DNA of 64,000 bases from Actinotalea endophytica (GCF_025717005.1 NZ_JAOVZU010000004.1:248001-312000); one strand, 5' to 3'. Shown: positions 49,851 to 60,213, counted from the stretch's first letter. The notes: a model not told the origin generated them from the sequence alone. Made by a program: numbers and translations.

Positions 49851-52800
49851 GGACGAACCTGCTGGCCCCGGAGCGCACCGGGCTCACGATCGCAGCGCGC
49901 GGCGCGACCACCGTCGTCGCCGTCGATCCCGCGGAGTCGCCCGCCGTGCGACGCGCGGCGGAGGACCTGGCACGCGACCTCGGCAAGGTCTGCGGTGCGG
50001 TGGTCGAGGAAGGACCGTCCAGCGCCGCGCACGTCGTGCTCGGCACGATCGGGACGTCGCCCGCGATCGACGCGGCCATCGGCGCGGGCGTGCTCGACAT
50101 CGCTCCGCTACGCCAGGACGGCACCCTGCGCTGGGAGGGGTACGTGCTGCAGGTCGTGGGCGAGACGCTCTACGTCGCCGGCACCGACCGGCGCGGCACC
50201 ATCTACGGCATCTACGAGCTGTGCGAGCAGGCGGGTGTCTCACCCTGGTGGTGGTGGGGCGACGTCCCGGTCAAGGCCCGCGAGCACGTGACCCTGCGCC
50301 CCGACGCGGTGGTCCACGACTGGCCGTCGGTCCGCTACCGCGGCGTCTTCCTCAACGACGAGGAAGAGCTCGACGCCTGGGCCGCGGCGCACACCGCCGA
50401 CGGCACGATCGGCCCCGAGACCTACCGCCGCGTCTTCGAGCTGCTGCTCCGCCTCAAGGCCAACTACCTGTGGCCCGCGATGCACGTCAACGCGTTCAAC
50501 CACGACCCGGAGAACGGCCGCCTGGCCGACGAGATGGGCATCGTGGTCGGGTCCAGCCACTGCGACATGCTGCTCCGCTCCAACGAGCACGAGTTCCGGC
50601 CGTGGTGCGCCGCCCAGGGCGAGCAGGTCGAGTACGACTACTCGGTCCCCGGGCACAACCAGGACATGCTGCGCGAGTACTGGCGCGGCTCCGTCCGGCA
50701 GAACGGCGCGTACGAGGTCAGCTGGACCGTCGGGATGCGCGCGATCCACGACTCGGGCTTCACCACGCGGACGATCGACGCCGACGAGTCGCTGTCGCCC
50801 GAGCAGAAGCACCGGGCCAAGGTCGACATGTTGGGCGAGGTCATCGCCGACCAGCGCCGGCTGCTCACCGAGGGCCTCGGCGACCGCGCCGCCACCGCCC
50901 TGCAGCTGTTCATCCCGTACAAAGAGGTGCTGCCGCTGTACGACTCGGGCCTCGACCTGCCCGACGACGTGACCGTGGTCTGGGCGAACGACAACTTCGG
51001 CCACGTGCGGCGCCTGCCCTCCGAGGCCGAGCGCGCCCGGTCCGGCGGCCACGGCCTGTACTACCACTCCTCCTACTGGTCTCCCCCGCCGCGCAGCTAC
51101 CTCGCGACGTCGTCTACACCGCTCGCGCTCATGCGCCACGAGCTCGAGAAGTCGTGGCGGCACGGGATCCGCACGCTGTGGGTCGACAACGTCGGCGGGT
51201 TGAAGCCGCTCGAACTCGAGACCGAGTACTTCCTGCGGTACGCGTGGGACGTCGAGCGCGCGCCCGACGCGCCGCCGCACGACTTCGTCCGCGCCTGGGC
51301 GGACCGCACCTTCTCGGGCGGGCACGGCGAGCGGATCGCCTCGATGCTGTCCACGTACTACCGGGTGAACCAGCAACGGAAGATCGAGCACCTCGCGGCC
51401 GACGTCTTCCCGCAGACCGGGTACGGCGACGAGGCCGGCCGCCGGCTCGCGGTCCTCCGCGACCTCGTCGACGAGTCGCTCGACCTGCTGGCCGCGCTGC
51501 CGGACGCCGAGCGGGACGCCTTCGCGCAGCTCGTCGCGGTCAAGGTGCACCTCGCCTACCTGGTCAACGGCGAGTTCGTGCACGCCGACCGCAGCACGCT
51601 CGCGCACGAGCAGGGCAAGCTCGCCGCGGCCGACCACCACCTGGCCGTCTCGCGGGCCTTCGCGGACGCGGCCGGTGCCCTGATCGACTTCTACAACGGC
51701 ACGATGTCCGACGGCCGGTGGGAGCACATCTTCACCCCGAAGGACTTCCCGCCGCCGACCATGGCGCTCTTCCCGCCCGGACGCCCGGCGCTGCAGATCC
51801 CCGCCGAGAGTGAGCTCGGAGTCGTGGTGCGGGGCGACGACGCACCGGTCGCCTCGCCCGAGCTCGTGCTCGGGCCGGACGGGCCGTCCTCGAGCTGGCT
51901 CGAGCTCTTCCCCACCGGTGCACGCCCGGTCCGCTACGCGATCACTGCGGACGACTGGATCACGGTGTCCGAGCCGGTCGGCGAGGTCGCCACCGAGGCC
52001 AGGCTGGGCGTCACGCTCGCGGGCACCGCCGGCCCCACCGGCACCGCTGCCGGGCGGCGCGGATCGATCCGGATCCGCGACCTGGGCACGGGCGCCGAGA
52101 CCACGGTCGCGGTGCGCGTCGCAGCGGCGGCACCGACGGGCGTCCCCGGATACGTCGAGGCGGACGGCGTCGTCGCCATCGACGCCGCGCGACCCGACCG
52201 CCCGGCCGCCGGCGCGGATGCGTCGTGGCGCGTCGTCCCGGACCTCGGCCGCGACACCACCGGCCTGCTGGAGTCGACCGGCGCCGCGAGGTCCGAGTCC
52301 GAAGCCGTCGAGTACGACGTCCATCTGCTGACCCCCGGCGCGCACGTGCTCGAGCTGCACCGCCTGCCGACCCTCACGTCGACCGGCCGCATCCGGGTCG
52401 GGGTGAGCGTCGACGAGCACGCGACCGTGACCGTCGAGTCCCCCACGACCGACGAGCACCGCGGGGTGTGGGACCAGGCGGTCCTCGACGGCGTCGAGCG
52501 GCTCCGGCTGCGCCTGCCGTACCTGGTGGCCGGGCCGCACACCGTCCGCCTGCACGCCCTGGACCCGGACGTCGGGCTGTCCAAGCTCGTGCTGTACACC
52601 GCGGCCGAGCGGCCGACGAACCTCGGCCCGCCGGTGAGCCGGCACGACGGCCGGCCGTGGACCGGCACCACCGACCCGGACCCGGCTCAGGACCCGCGCC
52701 CGTTCCTCGACCGGCTCGCACGGGCGGTGTACCGGACCGATCCGGCGACCGTCCCGCTGCCCGACGTGCGGTACGCGGACTCGACGTTCTGGGCGACCGA

Positions 52801-53449
52801 GACCACCTTCAAGCGGCCGACCGAGCGACCGCAGGCGAACCTCGGGCCCGCGACACACACGGCACGACCTGACGGCACCAAGGACCTCCTGGCCGCGCTC
52901 GACACCGGCATCCACCGTGAGGTCGGCGGCACCATCGCGATCGAGGCCGAGGCCGCCTTGGTCGAGGGCCCCACCGCGTGGACGACCCCGTCCCTCGCCG
53001 GGCCGCCCGCCCGGTGGCGGCACACCCAGGCCGAGACCGACGGGCGCACCGGCCTGGCCATGCACGTACCGCAGCGCGGACTGGTCTGGGACGACCCGGC
53101 GACGGCCCCCGGTCTGCACTACCGCCTCGACGTCACCTCGCCCGGCACCTGGCACGTGTGGCTGCTGGTGAAGTTCGACGACAAGACCGACGACTCGTGC
53201 GTGCTCGCGCTGGACGGCACGCCGCAGCCGGTCACCGAGCAGTTCTGCGGCGGCGACCTCTACACCTTCGGCACGCAGCAGGTGTGGATGTGGGTCCACC
53301 TCGCCGACCTGGCGATCACCGCCGGCCCGCACACGCTCTCGGTGCTCGCCGGCGAGTCCGGCCTGCGCGTCGACCGCATCCACCTCACGACGCACGACGA
53401 CCTGCCGCCCGCGGACGCCGCCTGGCCGCGGGGTCAGCAGCGTCCGTGA
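49847..53449 (+). CDS. Xylan alpha-1,2-glucuronidase, GH115
   Basis: 1200 residues, at the long end for GH115. An N-terminal alpha/beta domain (about 1-160, with GTDRRGTIYGIYELCEQAGVSPWWWWGDVP) precedes the catalytic barrel (SVRYRGVFLNDEEE; KANYLWPAMHVNAFNHDPENGRLADEMGIVVGSSHCDMLLR; VVWANDNFGHVRRLP; LWVDNVGGLKPLE). After that come helical and beta-sandwich domains; residues about 960-1190 match the GH115 C-terminal domain. It removes (4-O-methyl)glucuronic acid from xylan or xylo-oligosaccharides, including internal residues. No signal peptide, implying import of the decorated oligosaccharide. The released glucuronate would feed uxaC and uxuA in this window. GTG start overlaps CE7. Confidence 0.94.
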   Translation: MRTNLLAPERTGLTIAARGATTVVAVDPAESPAVRRAAEDLARDLGKVCGAVVEEGPSSAAHVVLGTIGTSPAIDAAIGAGVLDIAPLRQDGTLRWEGYVLQVVGETLYVAGTDRRGTIYGIYELCEQAGVSPWWWWGDVPVKAREHVTLRPDAVVHDWPSVRYRGVFLNDEEELDAWAAAHTADGTIGPETYRRVFELLLRLKANYLWPAMHVNAFNHDPENGRLADEMGIVVGSSHCDMLLRSNEHEFRPWCAAQGEQVEYDYSVPGHNQDMLREYWRGSVRQNGAYEVSWTVGMRAIHDSGFTTRTIDADESLSPEQKHRAKVDMLGEVIADQRRLLTEGLGDRAATALQLFIPYKEVLPLYDSGLDLPDDVTVVWANDNFGHVRRLPSEAERARSGGHGLYYHSSYWSPPPRSYLATSSTPLALMRHELEKSWRHGIRTLWVDNVGGLKPLELETEYFLRYAWDVERAPDAPPHDFVRAWADRTFSGGHGERIASMLSTYYRVNQQRKIEHLAADVFPQTGYGDEAGRRLAVLRDLVDESLDLLAALPDAERDAFAQLVAVKVHLAYLVNGEFVHADRSTLAHEQGKLAAADHHLAVSRAFADAAGALIDFYNGTMSDGRWEHIFTPKDFPPPTMALFPPGRPALQIPAESELGVVVRGDDAPVASPELVLGPDGPSSSWLELFPTGARPVRYAITADDWITVSEPVGEVATEARLGVTLAGTAGPTGTAAGRRGSIRIRDLGTGAETTVAVRVAAAAPTGVPGYVEADGVVAIDAARPDRPAAGADASWRVVPDLGRDTTGLLESTGAARSESEAVEYDVHLLTPGAHVLELHRLPTLTSTGRIRVGVSVDEHATVTVESPTTDEHRGVWDQAVLDGVERLRLRLPYLVAGPHTVRLHALDPDVGLSKLVLYTAAERPTNLGPPVSRHDGRPWTGTTDPDPAQDPRPFLDRLARAVYRTDPATVPLPDVRYADSTFWATETTFKRPTERPQANLGPATHTARPDGTKDLLAALDTGIHREVGGTIAIEAEAALVEGPTAWTTPSLAGPPARWRHTQAETDGRTGLAMHVPQRGLVWDDPATAPGLHYRLDVTSPGTWHVWLLVKFDDKTDDSCVLALDGTPQPVTEQFCGGDLYTFGTQQVWMWVHLADLAITAGPHTLSVLAGESGLRVDRIHLTTHDDLPPADAAWPRGQQRP

Positions 53450-53464
53450 GGGGCGCCCCGGGGA

Positions 53465-54388
53465 TCAGCTCTCCGGTGCGAGCGGTAGCGAGCGGGCGCT
53501 GGTGAACCGTCGGGGTCGCCCGTCGACCGGGTCGGCGAACGCGATCTCGGCTGCGAGCAGCTGCAAGGGATGGCGGAAGTCGTCGATCGCGACGTCGAGC
53601 ACCTGCGGGTACAGCGGGTCGTTCACGATCGGGATGCCGAGCTCGAGCAGGTGCAGGCGAAGCTGGTGGGTGCGGCCCGTGCGCGGCGTGAGCCGGTAGA
53701 CCCCGAGACCGTCGACCTCACGCTCGAGCTCGACCAGGGTCTCGGCGTTGGCCGGCGCATCCGGGACCACCTCGGCGCACCAGCTGCCTCGCTGCTTGCG
53801 GATGTGGTTGCGCACCACACGCGGGAGCTCCAGGTCGGCGCGCAGCGGCGCGAGCGCCCGGTACGTCTTGTGCACCGCGCGCCGCTCGAAGGCGCTCTGG
53901 TAGGCGCCGCGCCACCGGGCCTCGGTCGCCAGCATCAGCAGGCCGGAGGTGACCCGGTCCAACCGGTGCGCCGGCGACAGCTCCGGCAGCCGGAGCTCCT
54001 CACGCAGCCGCACGACGACGCTCTCGCGCACGTGGCCGCCACGCGGGATCGTGGCCAGGAACGGCGGCTTGTCGACGACGACCAGGCGCTCGTCCCGGTG
54101 CAGCACGTGGATCCGGCCGGGCACCGGCGGCTCGTCGCGCAGCTCCCGGTGGAACCACACCCATCGCATCGGCGCGTAGGGGTCCGCGTCGCGCACGGCG
54201 CGGCCGGTCTCGTCGACGAACCGCTCCTGCGCCAGCATCCCCGGCACGTCGACGTGCTCCGGCAGGCGGTGCCGGAGCCACGCGCCCATCGTCGGCCACC
54301 GGTCGACCGGCTCGCGGTCGGCCGCGGGAGTGTGGATCCGGGCGGCGTCGAGGCCGTGGCGCGCCGGGAGCGGGGAGCGGGGCGGCAC
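53465..54388 (-). CDS. RluA-family pseudouridine synthase
   Basis: 307 residues. HRLDRVTSGLLMLA is the RluA signature with catalytic Asp144; TPRTGRTHQLRLHLLELGIPIVNDPLYP is the second conserved block. The first 80 or so residues, before the catalytic domain starts at RIHVLHRDERLVVVDKPPF, lack an S4 domain and contain WPTMGAWLRHRLPEHVDVPGMLAQERFVDETG, typical of the actinobacterial RluA/C-like subgroup. It modifies uridine in rRNA or tRNA; the exact target is unclear. GTG at 54388 is the likely start. A housekeeping gene sitting among sugar genes. Confidence 0.9.
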   Translation of the reverse strand: MPPRSPLPARHGLDAARIHTPAADREPVDRWPTMGAWLRHRLPEHVDVPGMLAQERFVDETGRAVRDADPYAPMRWVWFHRELRDEPPVPGRIHVLHRDERLVVVDKPPFLATIPRGGHVRESVVVRLREELRLPELSPAHRLDRVTSGLLMLATEARWRGAYQSAFERRAVHKTYRALAPLRADLELPRVVRNHIRKQRGSWCAEVVPDAPANAETLVELEREVDGLGVYRLTPRTGRTHQLRLHLLELGIPIVNDPLYPQVLDVAIDDFRHPLQLLAAEIAFADPVDGRPRRFTSARSLPLAPES

Positions 54389-54461
54389 GGGTCGATCGTA
54401 CGAGGGCGTGCTCCCGGACCGCGCCGCGTCGTCGGCGGCGTGCCTGCACCCCGGACGCCCA

Positions 54462-54497
54462 CGGTCGGTCGGGAAGACGTTCCTTCCCGACCGACCG
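54462..54497. terminator. Perfect 14-bp hairpin after the galactanase gene
   Basis: CGGTCGGTCGGGAA (54462-54475) pairs exactly with TTCCCGACCGACCG (54484-54497), loop of eight bases. It lies 10 bp beyond the GH53 stop on the minus strand. Confidence 0.8.
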
Positions 54498-54507
54498 AGG
54501 GTCCGCG

Positions 54508-57500
54508 CTACTTCACCGTGACCGTGAGCGGCTTGGACCGGGTCGCGCCGGCGTCGTTCACGAGCTCGCTGACGACGGTGTGCTTGCCGACGCCCAGCCC
54601 CGCGAGGGACGTCTCGACGTGCTGGGCCGCCGGGGTGGCCGCCACGAGGTCGCCGCTCGCGAACAGCTCGCCGTCGACGTAGACCCGGTACCCGGTGCCG
54701 TTGGTGCCCCACCACAGGTCGGTGAGCAGGGTCAGGGTGTCGCCGCTGCCCTCGACCCGCACGGACGGCGTACCCGGCGCGGCGTCGGTGACCTTGACGG
54801 TCGTGCTCGTCGTTGCGGTGCTGCCGGCGCCGTTGACCAGCTCCCCGGTGTAGACGTACGTGCCGTCGGGCCGGCCCGCGATCGGCACCGAGGCGTGCTG
54901 GGCGTTGAGCCCGTCCGGCTCCAGCGGGATCGTCGCGATCAGCTCGCCATTCTCGTAGAGCTTGAACAGGCGCGCGTTGACGCCCCACCACAGGTTCATG
55001 GTGACGTCGTAGTTGCCGTCGTGCAGGCCGTAGGCCCAGCCCGCCGTGTTCGACAGGACCGCACGCCCGGGCGCAAGGGTGTCCTCCGACCAGGGATCGC
55101 CCTCCACCGAGACCGGGATCTCGGCGACCAGCGGCGTCGAGGTGGTGTAGAGCCACACCGTCACCGTGACCGTCGCGGACCCGCCCCGCACGGCGTGCAC
55201 CTCGACGCTCGCCGGGCCCGCGTCGGACGGCTCGAGCGCCACGCTGGTCGGGTTCGACGACGTCCACTCGATGTTCGCGATGTCCGTCGCACCGTCACCG
55301 CCCGTCGGGTTGGCGGTCAGGGTCCGGACGTCGTCGAGCATCAGGACGAGCGGGTCGTCGCTCGGGTAGACCGCGCGGCCGTCCTCGTCGAGCACGTTGA
55401 ACTGCTCCGAGGCGTGCGGCGTCGCGGTGACCTCGACCCGCACGGTCGCGTCGACCGACGGTTCGGAGGCCGACGCGACGGTCACGACCGCGGTGCCCGG
55501 GACGACGCCGTCGAGCGAGTCGGCGACGTGCGTCGCGGTCACGAGACCCGTGTCGCTCACCGTCACCACGTCCGGGTCGGACGACGTCCAGGTCAGGTCC
55601 TGCGGCGCCGTCGACGGCGACACCGTCGCGCTGAGCTGCTGGCTGACCCCGAGCGTCCCGGAGACCGGGATGAGCCGGACCGACGTCGGGGTGACCGACA
55701 CCTGCTTGGCGACCGGCGCGAGGGCGTAGACGTTCACCTCGTCCAGGCACGGCCACCAGACCCCGCTGCTGCTGCTCGGGGTCCACAGCTGGATCCGTGC
55801 CAGGTCGCCGCCGAACTCGGTGGCCTCGTCGAGGGCCATGGTGTGCTCGGCCGTGAGCGCGGCGTCGTCACGTGCGGTGACCGTGAACGCCAGGGTCTGC
55901 GCCTCGTTGTCGACCTCGACGTGCACCTTGTACCAGCGGTTGTTGACGTTGAACCCGGTGCCCACCGCGGTGAGCCCGTCGATCGCCTGGCCGGCATTCG
56001 TGGCGTCGAGCACGCCACCGCTGCCGTAGGCGAGCTCGCCGCCCTTGTCGGTGCGCAGCACCAGGTAGCGGTGACCCGCGCTGTCGGTCAGCGCGAAGTA
56101 CGCCCCGGCCGTCGAGCCGGGCGTGCCGACGTTGATCACGAAGTCCGCGACGACCTGGCTGTTGGCGACCGGCTCGGCGAGCACCTTCTGCCGGGCGCTG
56201 GCGCCCGAACCGCTCGCCGAGTTGAGCACCAGGGCCTTGCCGGCGCTGCCGGACGAGACCTTGGCTCCCATCGAGGCGATGTCGGTGACGGCGGTCAGGC
56301 CCCACGTGTAGCTGCTCGCCCGGGACTCGAACGACTCGCTGATCGCGGGGACGTGCACGCGTGCCTCGGTCGAGACGCTGCCGTCGCGCGTCGTCGCGGT
56401 GATCACCGCCACACCGGGGCTGACGAACCTGACCACGCCGAACTGGTCGACGGTGGCGACCTGCGGGGTGTCCGACGCCCAGACGATGTCGGCGTTGGTC
56501 GCGTCGCTCGGCGTGACGGTGACCGCGAGCGTCCTGGTCGGGGCGTCCCCGGCGGGGTCGTCGCTGAACCAGTCCGACCTGACGAACAGCGTGTCGACGT
56601 CGAGTGCGAGCGCCGTGACGTCGACGGCGTCGGCCACGACGGTCACGTGGACCGTGGCGGTCAGGTCGGTCCCGTCGTTCGTCGTCGCGGTGACGTCGAC
56701 CTCACCCGGGGTGACCGCCGTGATCACCCCGGTGGCGTCGACGGTCGCGACCGCGTCGTCCGTGGAGGTCCAGGTCAGCGAGGGGTCGGCCGCGTCGGTG
56801 GGCAGCACCTCGGCCTCGACGGCACGCGACGCGCCGGCCTGGAGGGTGATCGACGAGGCGTTCAGCGTGACGCTGCTCACCTGCACCCCGACCACCTGGA
56901 CGGTCGCGCTCGCGACCGCGTCGGGGTTGTCGACCGACGTGACCGTGACCGTGGCCGCACCCTCGCCCACCCCGGTGACCAGACCGCTGGCATCGACCGT
57001 GACCACGTCGGGCGCGCTCGACGCCCAGGTCACCTGGTCGAGCGACGCGTCGGCCGGCTCGACCGTGGCGGTGAGCTGTGCGGTCGCGCCGATGCCGACC
57101 GTGAGCGACTCCTGGTCCAGCCGTACTCCGGTCACGGCCACCTTGGTGCTCTGCAGGTGGAACGTCAGGGCGGCGCCGCCGTCGGCGGTCGCGACCGTGA
57201 CGTCGGTCGTGCCGCTGTCGTCCACGTCGAGCTGGACCACGTGACCGTCGCCGGCGAACGCGCGCAGCGTCCCGGGCGGCGTCTGCCAGGTCTCGCCGAG
57301 GAAGTGTGCGACGCCCGGGTCCGAGGAGGTCAGGACGAGGGTCGGGTCGGTGATGCCGGCACCGAGGGTCGTCGTGAGCTGGAGCCTCGTGAGCACGCCG
57401 ACGGGCAGCGTCTGACCGTCGGTGACCGGGGTGCCGTCGACGCTCACCGTCAGGTCGGCGCCCGTCGCGACCTGCGCACCGGAGACCGTGACCGTCGCGA

Positions 57501-60213
57501 CGGCGGTGTGACCGGCCGCATCCGCGGCGGAGACGGTGGTCTGGCCGGGGGCGGTCGCGACCACGAAGCCGTCGGCGGTCACCGAGGCGACGCCCGGGTC
57601 GGCCGAGGTGTAGGTGATCCGGCTGTCGGTGAGCACCTGGTCGGCCGGGCTGAGGACCGGCTCGAGCCGTTCGGTGTCGCCCACCGCGAGCGCGAGGTCA
57701 CCGTCGGTCAGCGCGATGCCCTGCGGCGCGGTCGCCTCGACGGCATAAGCCGCGTGCACGCCGGGCTCGTCGAGCGGGGTGTGCATCTCGGCGGTCTTGT
57801 CCTTCACGACGCCGCGCATCAGGTACGCGTCGAGACTGTCGAGCGCGTCGCCGGCCTTACCCGGTTCCGCGCTGCCCATCTCCCGGATCGACGTGTCGCC
57901 GTTGTTGAACATCGTGCGACTGCTGATGTCGATCGGCACGTACTGCTTGGAACCGATGCCGTCGACCGGGATCCAGTCGATCTCCCAGTAGTAGAACCCA
58001 CGGGTCCGGCCGTACGGGTTCGGCACGTCGAACGGTGCCTGCATGTAGTCGAGCAGCCAGTTGTACTGGCCGTTGACGCTGCCCCGGTAGTACTGGGCCT
58101 CCGGGTTGATGAAGTTCTCGGTGGCCCAGGTCGCGCGGTGCTTCGTGAAGGACATCGCCGTCTCGACGTTGACGTAGTCGAGGTACCGCAGCGAGGGATC
58201 GGCGTTGAGGGTTTCCGCCATGGTGAGGATGTTGGCGCTCGACCGGCCGCCGTACAGCGAGAAGGCGGCGCCGTCGAACGTCGCGCCGTTGGCGAGCAGC
58301 CCGCCGAAGAACGACGTGGCAGCACTCGTGCTGTAGCCGTTGTTGGTGTGCACGTAGCCGGACAGGCCGGGCCACGCGGCCTCGATCGCGTCGTGGCTCG
58401 CGGCGATCAGCGCGGCATGGCCGAGCGACGTCGCGCCCTTGCCGATCGGCCAGACGATCCCGTTGTTCTGCTCGTTGCCCTGCTTGACGCCGATCACGTC
58501 GACGTCGGCCTGCTTGAGCGCGGTCATGACGTCGTAGACGTAGTTGTAGACGATCGACCGCATGTGGGCGAGGTCGGAGTTGGCCAGGGTCCCGTCGTAG
58601 GACCGGTCGAGCCACTCGTAGGGCGTCGAGGCCTTGCCGGACGACATGAACGCGTCGCTGTAGTGGAAGCTCGGCAGGAAGGACATGCCGAGCGCGTCGG
58701 CACGCTCGGCGAGCGCGACGGTGTGGACCTTGTCGAAGTACCCGTCGTGGGAGACCTTCGGGGTGTCGGGGTAGACGCTGCCGTCGGGCAGCTTGTCGCC
58801 GATCAGGATCAGGTTGAGGTAGTCGTCGTACAGCTGCTCACCGGCGTGCACGAAGATCATCCCGGTCACCGAGCTGACCCCGCGGTTGGCGAGGATGCGC
58901 AGCGCGTCCTGCTGGACGCCGTTGGCGTAGTAGGCCGCGCCGTGGTCCTCGAGGACCTGCAGGTTGGACACGTCCGCTCCGCGGATCGAGTCGTCGGTGA
59001 GGGTGAACATGTCGATGTTGTCGACCCACGCGTGGTCCGTGCCGTTGCCCGCCCAGTCGTCGGCCGGCGCGGCGACGGAGTCGTCGCCGGTGTAGATGCC
59101 GACCGAGTCCAGGTACGCCTGGTCGCGGATGGTGTTGGCGTAGACGGTGACCTGGTGGTCGTCGGGGCCGGTGGTGAACGTGACCGGCACGAGCGAGTAG
59201 CCGGTCGTCCCGGCGGGCGCCTGGCGCAGCACCTGCCCGCTCGCGGTGCGCACGCCGACGTTGACGCGGTCACCGGTGCCGGTCCGGGTCGAGGTGTAGC
59301 CGATCGGCCCGTACTGGTCGGTCTGCTGGGTCGTGTCGTAGGTGTCCTGGCGGTCGACCCTCGTCCGGGCGGTCAGCACGTACTTGGTGTTCGGCTCGAC
59401 GTCGACGGTCTGGGACACCTCACCGCCGGCGGCGAGCTGCACGGCTCCTGAACCGGCGTCGGCGCCGGTCGTGACCGCCACCGCCTTCGTGGCGTCGTTC
59501 GCCTGCCAGCCGTCCAGGCCGCTCTCGAACCCCCAGTTCTGCACGGGGTTCGCGTCCGCGGCGTCGAGCGTGAGCGCGATCGAGTCGACGTCAAGCGCGG
59601 CGCTGCCCGAGGTGACCGTGACGGTCAGCTGGCCGTTGTAGACGAGGACGTTGCGGTGGGCGGCCTGGGACCACGTGCCGTCGCCGGTCAGGTAGACGTC
59701 GAGCAGCGCGGTCGCGTCCGGTGCGCCGGTGTCGGTCGCGGTCAGCGTCGCGGTGTTGTTGCTCGCGGTCCCGTCGAGCCAGACCGACAGCGTGTAGCTG
59801 CCCTGCGGGATGCCCGTGAGGGTGCGCGACACCGACGACCCGGCTGCGAGCCGCGCGTACCCGGATCCGCTCTGGGGCGCGTCGGTGCCGGCGGTGACCG
59901 TGCCGGACGTGGTCCAGCCGTCGAGGCCGGCCTCGAAGTCGAGGTTCGCCCCGGTGAGATCCGGCGCTGCGCTGGTCGCCGCGCTGGTCGCCAGGGTGCT
60001 CGCGACGGTGCTCGCGATGCCGGCCGCCGACGCGGTCGAGGTCATGACGCCCTGCGCGACTCGGGGCGCGGCGACCGCCGGCGCGGACGGGACCGCGAGG
60101 GCGAGGGCCGCGGTCGCGACGACCGCTGCCCGGCGGGCTCGGGACCCCAGGCGGGCCCGTGCGTGGCTGTCCTGCTCGGCCGCGTGGCGCGACCCTGACC
60201 GGCTGACGTGCAT
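54508..60213 (-). CDS. Secreted multidomain arabinogalactan endo-beta-1,4-galactanase, GH53
   Basis: 1901 residues. A long Arg-rich signal peptide ends near residue 58 (ALALAVPSAPAVAA). Two jelly-roll carbohydrate-binding-like domains follow (about 85-225, NLDFEAGLDGWT; about 228-400, NWGFESGLDGWQ). The GH53 barrel covers about 410-775: IRGADVSNLQVLEDHGAAYY, acid/base Glu581 in KQGNEQNNGIVWP, nucleophile Glu684 in VNVETAMSFT. Then come about five BIG2-like immunoglobulin domains (for example TWTSTDDAVATVDATGVITA), a laminin-G-like domain (FESRASSYTWGL), two more BIG2-like domains, and two C-terminal repeats with NLWWGVNARLFKLYENGEL and DLWWGTNGTGYRVYVDGEL. No LPXTG or membrane anchor, so it is released or held through its domains. 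AGGGGAGC precedes the ATG. Two LacI-type operators lie upstream. Confidence 0.92.
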   Translation of the reverse strand: MHVSRSGSRHAAEQDSHARARLGSRARRAAVVATAALALAVPSAPAVAAPRVAQGVMTSTASAAGIASTVASTLATSAATSAAPDLTGANLDFEAGLDGWTTSGTVTAGTDAPQSGSGYARLAAGSSVSRTLTGIPQGSYTLSVWLDGTASNNTATLTATDTGAPDATALLDVYLTGDGTWSQAAHRNVLVYNGQLTVTVTSGSAALDVDSIALTLDAADANPVQNWGFESGLDGWQANDATKAVAVTTGADAGSGAVQLAAGGEVSQTVDVEPNTKYVLTARTRVDRQDTYDTTQQTDQYGPIGYTSTRTGTGDRVNVGVRTASGQVLRQAPAGTTGYSLVPVTFTTGPDDHQVTVYANTIRDQAYLDSVGIYTGDDSVAAPADDWAGNGTDHAWVDNIDMFTLTDDSIRGADVSNLQVLEDHGAAYYANGVQQDALRILANRGVSSVTGMIFVHAGEQLYDDYLNLILIGDKLPDGSVYPDTPKVSHDGYFDKVHTVALAERADALGMSFLPSFHYSDAFMSSGKASTPYEWLDRSYDGTLANSDLAHMRSIVYNYVYDVMTALKQADVDVIGVKQGNEQNNGIVWPIGKGATSLGHAALIAASHDAIEAAWPGLSGYVHTNNGYSTSAATSFFGGLLANGATFDGAAFSLYGGRSSANILTMAETLNADPSLRYLDYVNVETAMSFTKHRATWATENFINPEAQYYRGSVNGQYNWLLDYMQAPFDVPNPYGRTRGFYYWEIDWIPVDGIGSKQYVPIDISSRTMFNNGDTSIREMGSAEPGKAGDALDSLDAYLMRGVVKDKTAEMHTPLDEPGVHAAYAVEATAPQGIALTDGDLALAVGDTERLEPVLSPADQVLTDSRITYTSADPGVASVTADGFVVATAPGQTTVSAADAAGHTAVATVTVSGAQVATGADLTVSVDGTPVTDGQTLPVGVLTRLQLTTTLGAGITDPTLVLTSSDPGVAHFLGETWQTPPGTLRAFAGDGHVVQLDVDDSGTTDVTVATADGGAALTFHLQSTKVAVTGVRLDQESLTVGIGATAQLTATVEPADASLDQVTWASSAPDVVTVDASGLVTGVGEGAATVTVTSVDNPDAVASATVQVVGVQVSSVTLNASSITLQAGASRAVEAEVLPTDAADPSLTWTSTDDAVATVDATGVITAVTPGEVDVTATTNDGTDLTATVHVTVVADAVDVTALALDVDTLFVRSDWFSDDPAGDAPTRTLAVTVTPSDATNADIVWASDTPQVATVDQFGVVRFVSPGVAVITATTRDGSVSTEARVHVPAISESFESRASSYTWGLTAVTDIASMGAKVSSGSAGKALVLNSASGSGASARQKVLAEPVANSQVVADFVINVGTPGSTAGAYFALTDSAGHRYLVLRTDKGGELAYGSGGVLDATNAGQAIDGLTAVGTGFNVNNRWYKVHVEVDNEAQTLAFTVTARDDAALTAEHTMALDEATEFGGDLARIQLWTPSSSSGVWWPCLDEVNVYALAPVAKQVSVTPTSVRLIPVSGTLGVSQQLSATVSPSTAPQDLTWTSSDPDVVTVSDTGLVTATHVADSLDGVVPGTAVVTVASASEPSVDATVRVEVTATPHASEQFNVLDEDGRAVYPSDDPLVLMLDDVRTLTANPTGGDGATDIANIEWTSSNPTSVALEPSDAGPASVEVHAVRGGSATVTVTVWLYTTSTPLVAEIPVSVEGDPWSEDTLAPGRAVLSNTAGWAYGLHDGNYDVTMNLWWGVNARLFKLYENGELIATIPLEPDGLNAQHASVPIAGRPDGTYVYTGELVNGAGSTATTSTTVKVTDAAPGTPSVRVEGSGDTLTLLTDLWWGTNGTGYRVYVDGELFASGDLVAATPAAQHVETSLAGLGVGKHTVVSELVNDAGATRSKPLTVTVK

